This document shows, piece after piece, positions 1 to 6,870 of a stretch of 12,599 nt of DNA. Numbering within the stretch: position 1 is the first letter of the stretch; the number at the start of each line of letters is the position of its first letter. Source of the stretch: an uncultured Haemophilus sp. (GTDB taxonomy: Bacteria > Pseudomonadota > Gammaproteobacteria > Enterobacterales > Pasteurellaceae); the NCBI RefSeq assembly GCF_937976265.1, contig NZ_CALJRX010000083.1, positions 1 to 12,599 on the forward strand. Reading direction: 5' to 3'. The position numbers and the translations under genes are program-made. The notes beneath the pieces are model-generated. The model saw only the letters and a program-made list of their open reading frames with translations. It did not search any database and was not told the DNA's origin.

Positions 1-20
1 TGTTATGGAGTAAAACACCT

Positions 21-701
21 ATGGCAATGAATAATATTCTCGGATTATTTGCCCATTCTCCTTTAAAACCTCTGCAGAAACATTCTGACAAAGTGACCGA
101 ATGTTGTGATTTATTAATTCCATTCTTCCAACATACCTTTGTAAAACAATGGGATGATGCAGAAAAAACACGTCTAGACATTTCTCAATGTGAACGTGAA
201 GCAGATAGTTTAAAACGCGAAATCCGTTTGAAATTGCCTCGCGGTTTATTTTTACCCATTGATCGTACCGATTTACTCGAATTAGTCACCCAACAAGACA
301 AATTAGCTAACTATGCTAAAGATATTGCGGGTCGTATGATTGGTCGCCAATTTGGTATTCCTGAAGAAATGCAGGAAGAATTTTTGCATTATGTTCAACG
401 TAGTTTAGATTCTATTCATCAAGCTCATTTAGTGATTGAAGAAATGGATAAACTACTTGAAACCGGTTTTAAAGGCCGTGAATTAAAGTTAGTGAACCAT
501 ATGATTCAAGAGCTAGACAGCATTGAAGATGATACGGATCAAATGCAAATTAAATTACGTAAAATGTTGCTAGGTATTGAAAGTCGTTATAACCCTATCG
601 ATGTGATGTTCTTATATAAAATCATCGAATGGGTTGGCGTATTAGCCGATCAAGCTCAACGTGTAGGATCTCGCATTGAATTAATGCTAGCCCGTTCCTA
701 A
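21..701 (+). CDS. DUF47/PhoU-like phosphate transport accessory protein (TIGR00153 family)
   Basis: The 226-residue protein is very similar along its length to E. coli YkaA, as I remember it, and to the TIGR00153/DUF47 family. This cytoplasmic, mostly helical family is related to PhoU. Conserved stretches include DSLKREIRLKLPRGLF (about 63-78), DRTDLLELVTQQDK (about 82-95) and the C-terminal NPIDVMFLYKIIEWVG. Charged heptad-like segments fit a helical bundle. The ATG at 21 gives MAMNNILG, which aligns with YkaA MPVNSILG, and GGAG at 7-10 is a plausible ribosome binding site. The gene ends only 35 bases before the pit start, so the two are probably co-transcribed. DUF47-Pit pairing is common in bacteria, so a role in modulating low-affinity phosphate uptake is inferred; the biochemical activity of the family is not well defined. 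Family assignment is firm, function less so. Confidence 0.9.
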   Translation: MAMNNILGLFAHSPLKPLQKHSDKVTECCDLLIPFFQHTFVKQWDDAEKTRLDISQCEREADSLKREIRLKLPRGLFLPIDRTDLLELVTQQDKLANYAKDIAGRMIGRQFGIPEEMQEEFLHYVQRSLDSIHQAHLVIEEMDKLLETGFKGRELKLVNHMIQELDSIEDDTDQMQIKLRKMLLGIESRYNPIDVMFLYKIIEWVGVLADQAQRVGSRIELMLARS

Positions 702-736
702 TTTTGACGACATTAACTACAACATGGGAAATTACT

Positions 737-1999
737 ATGGAAATTATTAATACATACGGTTCGTGGTTAGTCTTAATTACCGCGGTATTCGGTTTTTTTA
801 TGGCATTTGGTATTGGTGCCAACGACGTATCAAACTCAATGGGTACCTCAGTTGGTTCTGGTGTCATTACAGTCAAACAAGCAATTATTATTGCCCTCAT
901 TTTTGAATCTGCGGGGGCTTATTTAGCCGGTGGTGAAGTAACAGAAACCATCAAAAGTGGTGTGATCGATCCCGCTCAATTTGTCGAGACACCAGACGTA
1001 TTGGCATTGGGAATGCTTTCTGCTCTCTTTGCCTCAGGAGCTTGGTTATTTATCGCCACTAAAATGGGTTGGCCTGTTTCAGGTACTCACACCATCATTG
1101 GGGCTATAATTGGTTTTGCTTGTATTACGATTGGTCCAAGTTCTGTTGACTGGTCTACTGTCGGTGGGATCGTTGGAAGCTGGTTTATTACCCCCATGAT
1201 CGCAGGACTTTTAGCTTATGCCATCTTTGCAAGTATCCAGAAACTCATTTTCGATACAGAAGAACCGCTGAAAAACGCAAAAAAATACGGGCCTTACTAC
1301 ATGGCGATTACCGTATTCGTACTTTGTATCGTTACCATGGCAAAAGGTTTGAAACACGTTGGTTTAAATCTTTCCAACAATGAAACGCTCGTTATTTCAT
1401 TGTTTATCAGTGTTGTTGGTATGATTTTCTGCCATTTCTACTTCCGCAGCAAAGCATTTACAGCAAAAGCAAGAAAAGGATCGTTCGGCTCAGTAGAAAA
1501 GATTTTTAGTATCTTAATGCTTTTAACCGCTTGTGCAATGGCATTCGCACATGGTTCTAATGACGTAGCCAATGCGATTGGTCCGCTTTCTGCTGTAGTC
1601 TCAATTGTGGAAAATGGAGGACAGATCCTTAGCGGTGGAAAATTAGCTTGGTGGATTTTACCTTTAGGTGCATTAGGTATCGCAGTTGGTCTGCTTGTGA
1701 TGGGGCAAAAAGTGATGGCAACCGTAGGGTCAGGTATTACCGATTTAACCCCAAGTCGTGGTTTTGCTGCACAATTTGCAACTGCGATGACGGTTGTTGT
1801 AGCATCTGGTACAGGTTTACCTATCTCCACGACACAAACTTTAGTGGGGGCAATCTTAGGTATCGGTTTCGCACGCGGTATTGCGGCGCTTAACTTAACG
1901 GTTATCCGTAACATCATTAGTTCATGGGTTGTGACGTTGCCAGCGGGTGCATTCTTTGCGATTATAATTTTCTACATCCTTCGCGCGATTTTCCACTAG
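737..1999 (+). CDS. pit: PitA-family inorganic phosphate transporter
   Basis: This is an inner-membrane symporter of the PiT family (PF01384), which imports phosphate, probably as a metal-phosphate complex driven by protons or sodium. The 420-residue protein shows the duplicated family signature: GANDVSNSMGTSVGSG near residues 27-42 and AHGSNDVANAIGPLSAV near 271-287. Hydrophobic membrane segments lie in both halves, separated by a hydrophilic cytoplasmic stretch around residues 170-260. It is shorter than E. coli PitA (499) and matches the size I recall for H. influenzae HI1604. An in-frame TTG at 704 would add 11 residues, but ATG 737 is preferred: it has GGGAA at 726-730 with a 6-base spacer, and it begins directly before the first membrane helix. 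The DUF47 gene just upstream is its likely regulatory partner. Substrate specificity (phosphate rather than sulfate) is inferred from family and context. Confidence 0.95.
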   Translation: MEIINTYGSWLVLITAVFGFFMAFGIGANDVSNSMGTSVGSGVITVKQAIIIALIFESAGAYLAGGEVTETIKSGVIDPAQFVETPDVLALGMLSALFASGAWLFIATKMGWPVSGTHTIIGAIIGFACITIGPSSVDWSTVGGIVGSWFITPMIAGLLAYAIFASIQKLIFDTEEPLKNAKKYGPYYMAITVFVLCIVTMAKGLKHVGLNLSNNETLVISLFISVVGMIFCHFYFRSKAFTAKARKGSFGSVEKIFSILMLLTACAMAFAHGSNDVANAIGPLSAVVSIVENGGQILSGGKLAWWILPLGALGIAVGLLVMGQKVMATVGSGITDLTPSRGFAAQFATAMTVVVASGTGLPISTTQTLVGAILGIGFARGIAALNLTVIRNIISSWVVTLPAGAFFAIIIFYILRAIFH

Positions 2000-2005
2000 T
2001 ATAAT
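2000..2005 (+). promoter_or_regulatory. Perfect TATAAT -10-like element at the pit 3' end
   Basis: TATAAT directly follows the pit stop codon. A start site about 7 bases downstream, near 2012, would place the uptake-signal hairpin in the 5' leader of ygiM. No good -35 hexamer is seen 16-18 bases upstream, so this may be a chance match in AT-rich sequence. It is listed because ygiM has no other evident promoter after the hairpin. Confidence 0.25.
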
Positions 2006-2009
2006 TATT

Positions 2010-2052
2010 AAAAGTGCGGTTATTTTTCATTTCATTTTCCGACCGCACTTTC
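2010..2052. terminator. Inverted pair of DNA uptake signals forming a hairpin after pit
   Basis: AAGTGCGGT (2012-2020) and ACCGCACTT (2042-2050) are perfect uptake signal cores in opposite orientation. With flanking bases they form a 10-bp stem around a loop of about 21 bases. The first copy is followed by AT-rich stretches that match the extended uptake-signal pattern. Such paired signals often act as intrinsic terminators in Haemophilus, and this one lies just after pit. The 3' arm ends in only three T, so terminator strength is uncertain. It could instead sit in the ygiM leader. Confidence 0.6.
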
Positions 2053-2073
2053 TTCATGAATCTAGGAAGCATT

Positions 2074-2682
2074 ATGTCAAAAGTGAGCAAACTTTTATTT
2101 TCTTGTGTTCTATTGGGATCAACCATCGGGACTGTACAAGCTGAAACACAATATGTGACAGAAAATCTGAACACCTATTTACGCAAAGGTGCAGGCGATC
2201 AATTTAAGATCGCGGGTGCAATCCAATCTGGCGAAGCGGTAACGGTCTTAGGACAAGAAGGAAAATATACCCTGATTCGTGATAATAAAAATCGCGAGGC
2301 TTGGATTTTAACCTCGGAACTGAGTTCTACGCCAAGTAGCCGTGAAGAAAATCCAAAATTAAAAGCACAGGTTCAAGAACTGACTTTGAAGCTGAGTCGC
2401 GTCGATTCAGATTGGCAGCAACGTACAAACGAAATTCAACGTCGTAGCAAACAAGCCGAACAACAAAGCAGTGAATTGCTTGAGCAAAATTCACAACTTA
2501 AACGTGAATTAGAAATGACAAAAAATAAAAATCGTGATTTAGAAGCCATGCTTGATGCGAATAAACGCGAAATTGCGATTCAATGGTTTATTTATGGTGG
2601 CTCGGTATTAGGCGTAGGTTTATTAATCGGTCTTGTATTACCTCACATTTTACCTAAACGTAAACGCCGTGATAGCTGGTAA
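2074..2682 (+). CDS. ygiM: SH3-domain, membrane-anchored protein YgiM (TIGR04211 family)
   Basis: The predicted 202-residue envelope protein has the same layout as E. coli YgiM and H. influenzae HI1605. A signal peptide or N-terminal membrane segment covers residues 1-23 and ends in VQA. A bacterial SH3 domain (about 26-85, YVTENLNTYLRKGAGDQF onward) follows, then a charged, Gln/Glu-rich coiled coil (about 95-165). One C-terminal membrane helix (about 170-193, QWFIYGGSVLGVGLL) precedes a basic tail, KRKRRDSW. A longer frame starts at a GTG (2014) that is part of an uptake signal. ATG 2074 is chosen because AGGA (2064-2067) is well spaced and the signal peptide begins there. Placement before cca is as in E. 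coli. Bacterial SH3 domains often bind cell-wall peptides, but no specific role is known to me. Confidence 0.88.
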   Translation: MSKVSKLLFSCVLLGSTIGTVQAETQYVTENLNTYLRKGAGDQFKIAGAIQSGEAVTVLGQEGKYTLIRDNKNREAWILTSELSSTPSSREENPKLKAQVQELTLKLSRVDSDWQQRTNEIQRRSKQAEQQSSELLEQNSQLKRELEMTKNKNRDLEAMLDANKREIAIQWFIYGGSVLGVGLLIGLVLPHILPKRKRRDSW

Positions 2683-2695
2683 TGATTCATCATTG

Positions 2696-2722
2696 AGGTA
2701 GGCATTTGCCTACCTTTTCTTT
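2696..2722 (+). terminator. Intrinsic terminator after ygiM
   Basis: AGGTAGGC (2696-2703) pairs perfectly with GCCTACCT (2708-2715) around a 4-base ATTT loop, followed by the T-rich TTTCTTT. It starts 13 bases after the ygiM stop codon and separates ygiM from cca. Confidence 0.85.
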
Positions 2723-2743
2723 ATATTTTGACGGGAGAGTAAA

Positions 2744-3988
2744 ATGGACATTTATCTTGTCGGCGGTGCAGTACGCGATCAACTTTTAGGTTTACCAGTA
2801 AAAGATCGTGACTGGGTTGTCGTGGGGGCGACACCAGACATGTTGCTGGCTCAAGGTTACCAACAAGTTGGCAAAGACTTCCCTGTTTTTCTCAATCCTG
2901 AAAACCATGAAGAATATGCACTTGCCCGTACAGAACGAAAATCAGGCAAAGGTTACACCGGATTTATTTGTGATTTTTCAGATGATATTACGCTTGAACA
3001 AGATTTAATTCGTCGAGATCTCACCATTAATGCCATTGCCCAAGATCAAGATGGAAAACTGCACGATCCTTATCATGGCGTAGAAGATATCCAGCAACGT
3101 ATTTTACGCCATATTTCCCCTGCTTTTGCTGAAGATCCACTTCGTGTATTACGTGTCGCACGCTTCGCTGCTCGTTTCCATCATTTAGGTTTCTCCATTG
3201 CCGAAGAAACCCTTAAATTAATGGCTGAACTCACTGAACAAGGTGAACTTGCACACTTAACGGCTGAGCGTGTTTGGATGGAAACAGAAAAAGCATTAAA
3301 CGAACCGCATCCTGAAATTTATTTTGAAACACTGCATCAAGTTGGCGCGCTCAAAGTGCTCTTCCCTGAGATTGCCGCCTTAGATGGCGTACCGAACCCA
3401 GCCAAATATCATCCTGAAATTGATAGCTTTGTTCATACCATGCTCGTATTACAGCAAGCCGTTAAACTTACAGAAAATACCAATTTGAATAAAAGCGCGG
3501 TTCGTTTTGCAGCAATTTGTCATGATCTAGGCAAAGCCCTTACACCAAAAGAAATGTGGCCTAGTCATCATGGACATGAAAAAGCGGGGATTAAACCGAC
3601 TCGTTCATTATGTAAACGCCTTAGAGTCCCTAATTATCTTCAAGAATTAGCTGAATTAACTTGTGAATATCACACACATGTACATAAAGCCTTAGAGCTT
3701 CGCCCTGAAACAGTGGTGAAACTCTTTAATACGTTTGATGTTTGGCGCAAGCCTCAGCGCTTTGAAGAATTCTTATTGGTATGTTTATCTGATACTCGCG
3801 GACGAACTGGCTTTGAAAATAAAGAATACCCACAAATTGATTATCTCAAAGCACTCTACCAAGCTGCCCTTGCTGTTGATGTACAGCAAGTCATTGCAGA
3901 TGGTTTTGAAAAACAAGGTATTCGAGATGAATTAACGCGTCGAAGAATTGCGGCGGTAAAAGCGGAGAAAACACGCTTAAATGCTTAA
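2744..3988 (+). CDS. cca: Multifunctional CCA-adding tRNA nucleotidyltransferase
   Basis: This cytoplasmic enzyme adds or repairs the 3' CCA end of tRNAs using CTP and ATP. At 414 residues it is close to E. coli Cca (412) and has the same domain order. The class II nucleotidyltransferase head has the GGAVRD motif (7-12) and metal-binding Asp21 and Asp23 in KDRDW. It is followed by ARTERKSGKGYTGF, the RRDLTINAIA motif, the EDPLRVLRVARFAAR segment, and a C-terminal HD phosphohydrolase domain with His260-Asp261 in CHDLGK. The HD domain is typical of the gammaproteobacterial multifunctional type, which also has phosphatase and 2',3'-cyclic phosphodiesterase activity. ATG 2744 has GGGAGAG just upstream (2733-2739). 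The ygiM-cca order is conserved with E. coli. All key residues are present. Confidence 0.97.
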   Translation: MDIYLVGGAVRDQLLGLPVKDRDWVVVGATPDMLLAQGYQQVGKDFPVFLNPENHEEYALARTERKSGKGYTGFICDFSDDITLEQDLIRRDLTINAIAQDQDGKLHDPYHGVEDIQQRILRHISPAFAEDPLRVLRVARFAARFHHLGFSIAEETLKLMAELTEQGELAHLTAERVWMETEKALNEPHPEIYFETLHQVGALKVLFPEIAALDGVPNPAKYHPEIDSFVHTMLVLQQAVKLTENTNLNKSAVRFAAICHDLGKALTPKEMWPSHHGHEKAGIKPTRSLCKRLRVPNYLQELAELTCEYHTHVHKALELRPETVVKLFNTFDVWRKPQRFEEFLLVCLSDTRGRTGFENKEYPQIDYLKALYQAALAVDVQQVIADGFEKQGIRDELTRRRIAAVKAEKTRLNA

Positions 3989-3994
3989 TCAAGC

Positions 3995-4023
3995 TTTACT
4001 AAAAGTAAACTAACCCTTACAAT
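3995..4023 (+). promoter_or_regulatory. Candidate sigma-70 promoter for lolB-ispE-prs
   Basis: TTTACT (3995-4000) and TACAAT (4018-4023) are separated by exactly 17 bases, with 4 of 6 and 5 of 6 matches to the -35 and -10 consensus. It lies just after the cca stop and upstream of lolB, with no terminator in between. The -35 element overlaps a small inverted repeat, TTTACT-AAA-AGTAAA (3995-4009). Read-through from cca is also possible. Confidence 0.45.
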
Positions 4024-4052
4024 ATGTGCAATTTTTTAGTAAATATTTTGTT

Positions 4053-4676
4053 ATGAAATTATTAAAATCTCTTCTCGCACCTGTATTTGCAAGTGTGATC
4101 TTATCTGCTTGTACTCTTGATGCAGAGCGTCCAACAGGTGTTCAACATATCGATAAAAACGATATTACGTGGCAACAGCACCTCAAAAAAATCAAGCAAA
4201 TTCAATCTTATAGCGCAAAAGGACAAATTGGTTACATCAGTCCACAAGAGCGTTTTTCTAGTCGCTTTGAATGGCAATATCAAAACCCCAAAGCCTATAA
4301 GTTAAAACTTTATTCTCCGATCAGCAAAACAACGCTAACCATGGAGATGCATCCAAATGGCATGACAATTTCAGATAATAAAGGCAACCAACAATCTGAT
4401 AAAAATGCCAAATTATTGTTACGTGAAATCATCGGAATGGATGTGCCATTAGAGCATTTATCTTATTGGTTAAAAGGTCAGCCAGCAGATAATGTCGATT
4501 ACCAAGTTGGAACCAATCATCTTTTATCCGAATTTAGCCACCCACTTGATGGCTCGATGTGGACAGCTGATTACCTAAGCTATCATGCAGATAATTCGAT
4601 GCCTGAAAATATTCTGTTAAAGAATAAAAGTACATCACAAACCCTAAAAATTCGTGTGGATGAATGGGCATTCTAA
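4053..4676 (+). CDS. lolB: Outer-membrane lipoprotein insertion protein LolB
   Basis: LolB is an outer-membrane lipoprotein that receives lipoproteins from the carrier LolA and inserts them into the outer membrane. The 207-residue product has a type II signal peptide: a KLLKS basic start, a hydrophobic core, then the lipobox Leu17-Ser-Ala-Cys20. The residue after Cys is Thr, not Asp, consistent with outer-membrane sorting. The body fits LolB: ITWQQHLKKIKQIQSYSAKGQIGY, RFEWQYQNPKAYKLKLYSPI, and LSYWLKGQPAD near the middle. A GTG at 4026 would add nine residues, but ATG 4053 gives a normal lipoprotein signal and follows the candidate promoter. No strong ribosome binding site is visible for either. 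The stop codon overlaps the ispE start (TAATG), and lolB-ispE-prs order is as in E. coli. Sequence conservation in LolB is modest, so context adds weight. Confidence 0.9.
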   Translation: MKLLKSLLAPVFASVILSACTLDAERPTGVQHIDKNDITWQQHLKKIKQIQSYSAKGQIGYISPQERFSSRFEWQYQNPKAYKLKLYSPISKTTLTMEMHPNGMTISDNKGNQQSDKNAKLLLREIIGMDVPLEHLSYWLKGQPADNVDYQVGTNHLLSEFSHPLDGSMWTADYLSYHADNSMPENILLKNKSTSQTLKIRVDEWAF

Positions 4677-5599
4677 TGAAAACACATCACTTTTCGACCG
4701 CACTTTCAACTTCTCTTGGAAAGCCTAACCGCTTTCCAAGCCCCGCAAAACTCAATTTGTTTCTCTATATAAACGGTAAACTGCCAAACGGCTACCACGA
4801 ATTACAAACTCTTTTCCAATTTCTTGATTTTGGCGATTGGCTTACCATTGATATTCGCCAAGATAAACAAATCCACATCACACCAGAAATTCCTGGCTTA
4901 CCTCTAGAACAAAATTTAATCTATCGTGCAGCGACACTCCTACAAGAAAAAACAGGCTGTACGCTCGGCGCAACAATTCATTTAGATAAAATTCTGCCAA
5001 TGGGTGGTGGGATTGGCGGCGGTTCATCCAATGCCGCAACGACTCTGCTTGCTTTAAACTATTTATGGCAAACCTATTTATCCATTGATGAACTTGCCGA
5101 GCTTGGACTAAAACTTGGGGCTGATGTGCCTATCTTTGTTCATGGCCAAGCCGCTTTTGCAGAAGGTGTGGGTGAAAAAATTCAATACTGCGAACCACAA
5201 GAAAAATATTATGTGGTACTAAAACCTGAAACGGCGATTTCTACTGCAGTGGTTTTTAGCGACCCCGATTTGCCACGCAATACAGAAAAAAGATCCCTTG
5301 CCGAACTTTTGAATCAACCGTTTGCAAACGATTGCGAAAAAGTCGTGCGAACTCAATATCCTGAAGTTGAAAAAGCCCTACTATGGTTGCTACAATATGC
5401 ACCAGCCAGATTAACCGGAACCGGAGCTTGTGTTTTTGCTGAATTTGAGGATGAAAAATCAGCACAAGCTGTTTTCCAACAAAAACCGAAGGAATTTTTC
5501 GGCTTTGTTGCTAAAGGATTAAACGTTTCACCATTACATGCGATGTTGAAACAACTCTCGACCAACCAATCTATCTACACTCAACCTGAGGTTATATAA
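4676..5599 (+). CDS. ispE: 4-diphosphocytidyl-2-C-methyl-D-erythritol kinase
   Basis: IspE uses ATP to phosphorylate CDP-methylerythritol in the non-mevalonate pathway to isoprenoid precursors, in the cytoplasm. The 307-residue protein is a GHMP kinase. It has the substrate-site motif PSPAKLNLFLY (Lys25), the glycine-rich ATP loop PMGGGIGGGSSNA (108-120), catalytic Asp150 in KLGADVPIF, and the C-terminal LTGTGACVFAEF. ATG 4676 shares its A with the lolB stop, suggesting translational coupling; an in-frame ATG at 4664 is an alternative four codons longer. The N-terminus is about 15 residues longer than E. coli IspE, as I recall it, and this stretch contains an uptake signal encoding Thr8-Ala9-Leu10. 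It ends one base before prs. Identification is secure; the exact start is less so. Confidence 0.95.
   Translation: MKTHHFSTALSTSLGKPNRFPSPAKLNLFLYINGKLPNGYHELQTLFQFLDFGDWLTIDIRQDKQIHITPEIPGLPLEQNLIYRAATLLQEKTGCTLGATIHLDKILPMGGGIGGGSSNAATTLLALNYLWQTYLSIDELAELGLKLGADVPIFVHGQAAFAEGVGEKIQYCEPQEKYYVVLKPETAISTAVVFSDPDLPRNTEKRSLAELLNQPFANDCEKVVRTQYPEVEKALLWLLQYAPARLTGTGACVFAEFEDEKSAQAVFQQKPKEFFGFVAKGLNVSPLHAMLKQLSTNQSIYTQPEVI
4697..4705 (-). repeat. DNA uptake signal inside the ispE 5' end
   Basis: This is a perfect ACCGCACTT core, in frame as Thr-Ala-Leu (codons 8-10 of ispE). It lies in a poorly conserved N-terminal extension, where a uptake signal would cost the protein little. Confidence 0.9.
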
Positions 5600-5600
5600 A

Positions 5601-6548
5601 ATGCCAGACATTAAACTCTTTGCTGGAAATGCTACGCCTGAGCTAGCGAAAAAGATTTCTGAACGTCTTTACATTTCATTAGGCGATGCCACCGTTGGAC
5701 GCTTTAGCGATGGTGAAATCCAAGTGCAAATTAATGAAAATGTGCGTGGTGCAGACGTGTTTATTATTCAATCCACTTGTGCGCCAACGAATGACAACCT
5801 GATGGAATTGATTGTAATAGTTGATGCTTTACGTCGTGCATCTGCCGGCCGTATTACTGCCGTTGTTCCTTATTTTGGTTATGCTCGTCAAGATCGTCGT
5901 GTGCGTTCTGCTCGTGTTCCAATCACTGCAAAAGTGGTAGCAGATTTACTTTCAACAGTAGGGATTGACCGATTATTAACTTGTGACTTACACGCAGAGC
6001 AAATCCAAGGTTTCTTTGATGTGCCCGTTGATAACGTATTCGGTTCACCGGTTTTACTTGATGATATCTTGAAGAAAACCGATCTGGTCAATCCTATTGT
6101 TGTTTCTCCTGATATCGGCGGTGTGGTACGTGCTCGCGCGGTAGCGAAATTATTAAACGATACCGAAATGGCAATTATCGACAAACGTCGTCCACGCGCA
6201 AACGTATCACAAGTTATGCATGTTATCGGGGATGTCGCAGATCGTGATTGTATCCTTGTCGATGATATGATTGATACAGGTGGTACATTATGTAAAGCAG
6301 CTGAAGCATTAAAAGAACGCGGTGCAAGACGCGTATTTGCTTACGCAACTCACGCAATATTCTCTGGTGCAGCAGCACAACATTTAGCGAGCGATGCAAT
6401 TGATGAAATCGTGGTAACTGATACCGTTCCACTTTCACCAGAAATGAAAGCGCTTGGTAAAGTACGCGTGCTTACCCTTTCGACTATGCTTGCTGAAGCA
6501 ATTCGTCGTATCAGCAATGAAGAATCTATTTCAGCAATGTTTGAATAA
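5601..6548 (+). CDS. prs: Ribose-phosphate pyrophosphokinase (PRPP synthetase)
   Basis: Prs makes 5-phosphoribosyl-1-pyrophosphate from ribose 5-phosphate and ATP, feeding purine, pyrimidine, NAD, histidine and tryptophan synthesis. The 315 residues equal the usual bacterial class I length. Visible motifs are FSDGEIQVQINENVRG near residues 35-50, the flexible-loop region VVPYFGYARQDRR (about 93-105), the LLTCDLHAEQIQGFF segment with the catalytic His near 130, and the PRPP-binding loop DCILVDDMIDTGGTL (about 215-229). GAGGT (5588-5592) sits 8 bases before ATG 5601, inside the last codons of ispE. The start follows the ispE stop by one base, so the two are surely co-transcribed. A strong inverted-repeat terminator follows. 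Nothing is missing or unusual. Confidence 0.98.
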   Translation: MPDIKLFAGNATPELAKKISERLYISLGDATVGRFSDGEIQVQINENVRGADVFIIQSTCAPTNDNLMELIVIVDALRRASAGRITAVVPYFGYARQDRRVRSARVPITAKVVADLLSTVGIDRLLTCDLHAEQIQGFFDVPVDNVFGSPVLLDDILKKTDLVNPIVVSPDIGGVVRARAVAKLLNDTEMAIIDKRRPRANVSQVMHVIGDVADRDCILVDDMIDTGGTLCKAAEALKERGARRVFAYATHAIFSGAAAQHLASDAIDEIVVTDTVPLSPEMKALGKVRVLTLSTMLAEAIRRISNEESISAMFE

Positions 6549-6571
6549 TTCTTTCACTTAGCATTCATTTT

Positions 6572-6616
6572 AAAAGTGCGGTCAGAAAATCCAGTGTTTT
6601 TCGACCGCACTTTTTT
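6572..6616 (+). terminator. Inverted uptake-signal terminator after prs
   Basis: AAAAGTGCGGTC (6572-6583) pairs with GACCGCACTTTT (6603-6614) in a perfect 12-bp stem with a 19-base loop and a run of six T. Both arms carry perfect uptake signal cores (6574-6582 and 6604-6612). It begins 23 bases after the prs stop and should end the lolB-ispE-prs transcript. Confidence 0.85.
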
Positions 6617-6638
6617 ATACTTCGCTAAAAATGGACAT

Positions 6639-6664
6639 AAAAAAAGTGCCCCTATTGGGGCACT
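6639..6664 (-). terminator. Minus-strand intrinsic terminator of the candidate sRNA
   Basis: Read on the minus strand, AGTGCCCC-AATA-GGGGCACT is a perfect 8-bp, GC-rich stem with a 4-base loop, followed by seven T. On the plus strand no T-run follows, so the direction is clear. It is not needed by mdh, which has its own terminator about 165 bases earlier in the same direction. Confidence 0.85.
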
Positions 6665-6717
6665 ACTCGGAAAGCAAAATAGATGTCGGCTATTTAAAAA
6701 TAGCACTTGTTTTTAGT
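6639..6717 (-). ncRNA. Candidate CRP-regulated small RNA, about 79 nt
   Basis: The predicted minus-strand transcript runs from about 6717 to the T-run ending at 6639. Support comes from three parts in the right order: a CRP-like palindrome (centre 6777.5), a promoter TTGCAA-17-TATTCT, and a strong Rho-independent terminator. The RNA would contain an internal hairpin, GCTATTT-TT-AAATAGC (6689-6704). An unpaired U-rich stretch with CTATTTTGCTTTCC follows, then the terminator stem with a U7 tail, a layout typical of Hfq-binding sRNAs. There is no ATG reading frame with a ribosome binding site inside. I do not recognise it as Spot 42, CyaR, GcvB or another known sRNA by sequence. Targets are unknown; CTTTCC could in principle pair with purine-rich ribosome binding sites. 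The exact 5' end is an estimate. Confidence 0.5.
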
Positions 6718-6723
6718 GGTTTA

Positions 6724-6752
6724 AGAATACGGCAAAGTACTTTTTATTGCAA
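6724..6752 (-). promoter_or_regulatory. Promoter of the candidate sRNA
   Basis: On the minus strand, -35 TTGCAA (6752-6747) and -10 TATTCT (6729-6724) are spaced by 17 bases. Each matches consensus at 4 of 6 positions, a weak match that fits a promoter needing an activator. The predicted start is about 6717. The CRP-like site centre is then near -60.5, close to the class I position of -61.5. Confidence 0.5.
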
Positions 6753-6769
6753 ATAGCAATTTTCAAATT

Positions 6770-6785
6770 TGTGAGCTAAATCACG
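6770..6785. promoter_or_regulatory. CRP (cAMP receptor protein) binding site
   Basis: TGTGA-N6-TCACG differs from the ideal TGTGA-N6-TCACA at one position. Over the 22-base E. coli consensus I count 16 matches (6767-6788). It lies between the mdh terminator and the candidate sRNA promoter and has no other gene to serve, since prs and mdh converge here. Confidence 0.6.
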
Positions 6786-6823
6786 CTTTTTCTTCACTTT
6801 TTTATTTTAAATCGTTTGCGTAT

Positions 6824-6851
6824 AAAAAAAGAGGAGCATACAGCTCCTCTT
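6824..6851 (-). terminator. Intrinsic terminator after mdh
   Basis: On the minus strand AAGAGGAGC pairs with GCTCCTCTT in a 9-bp stem (6829-6837 with 6843-6851) with a 5-base loop, followed by seven T (6830-6824). It begins about 20 bases after the mdh stop codon. Confidence 0.88.
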
Positions 6852-6870
6852 CTCCTGAAATAGAATTAAA

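Larger units (their letters stand above)
6549..6870. other. 322-base intergenic region between convergent prs and mdh
   Basis: From left to right this gap holds the prs terminator (an uptake-signal hairpin), a minus-strand terminator hairpin, a candidate minus-strand small RNA, its promoter, a CRP-like site, and the mdh terminator. No open frame with a credible ribosome binding site was seen on either strand. The extra minus-strand terminator downstream of mdh's own terminator is the sign that a separate transcript lies here. Confidence 0.7.

Noticed and set aside
704..736. TTG start for pit, 11 residues longer
   Set aside because: The extension MTTLTTTWEIT has no conserved character and no good ribosome binding site. 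ATG 737 has GGGAA and leads straight into the first helix.
1438..1917. 159-codon open frame on the minus strand inside pit
   Set aside because: It is wholly contained in a clearly coding gene, its composition is an antisense shadow, and it matches no family I recognise.
3995..4009. Small inverted repeat after cca as a terminator
   Set aside because: The stem is only six AT-rich base pairs with no T-run after it. It fits better as part of the lolB promoter region.
6721..6760. Possible second sRNA or plus-strand promoter in the prs-mdh gap
   Set aside because: The plus strand has no terminator or gene to serve and only AT-rich chance matches.
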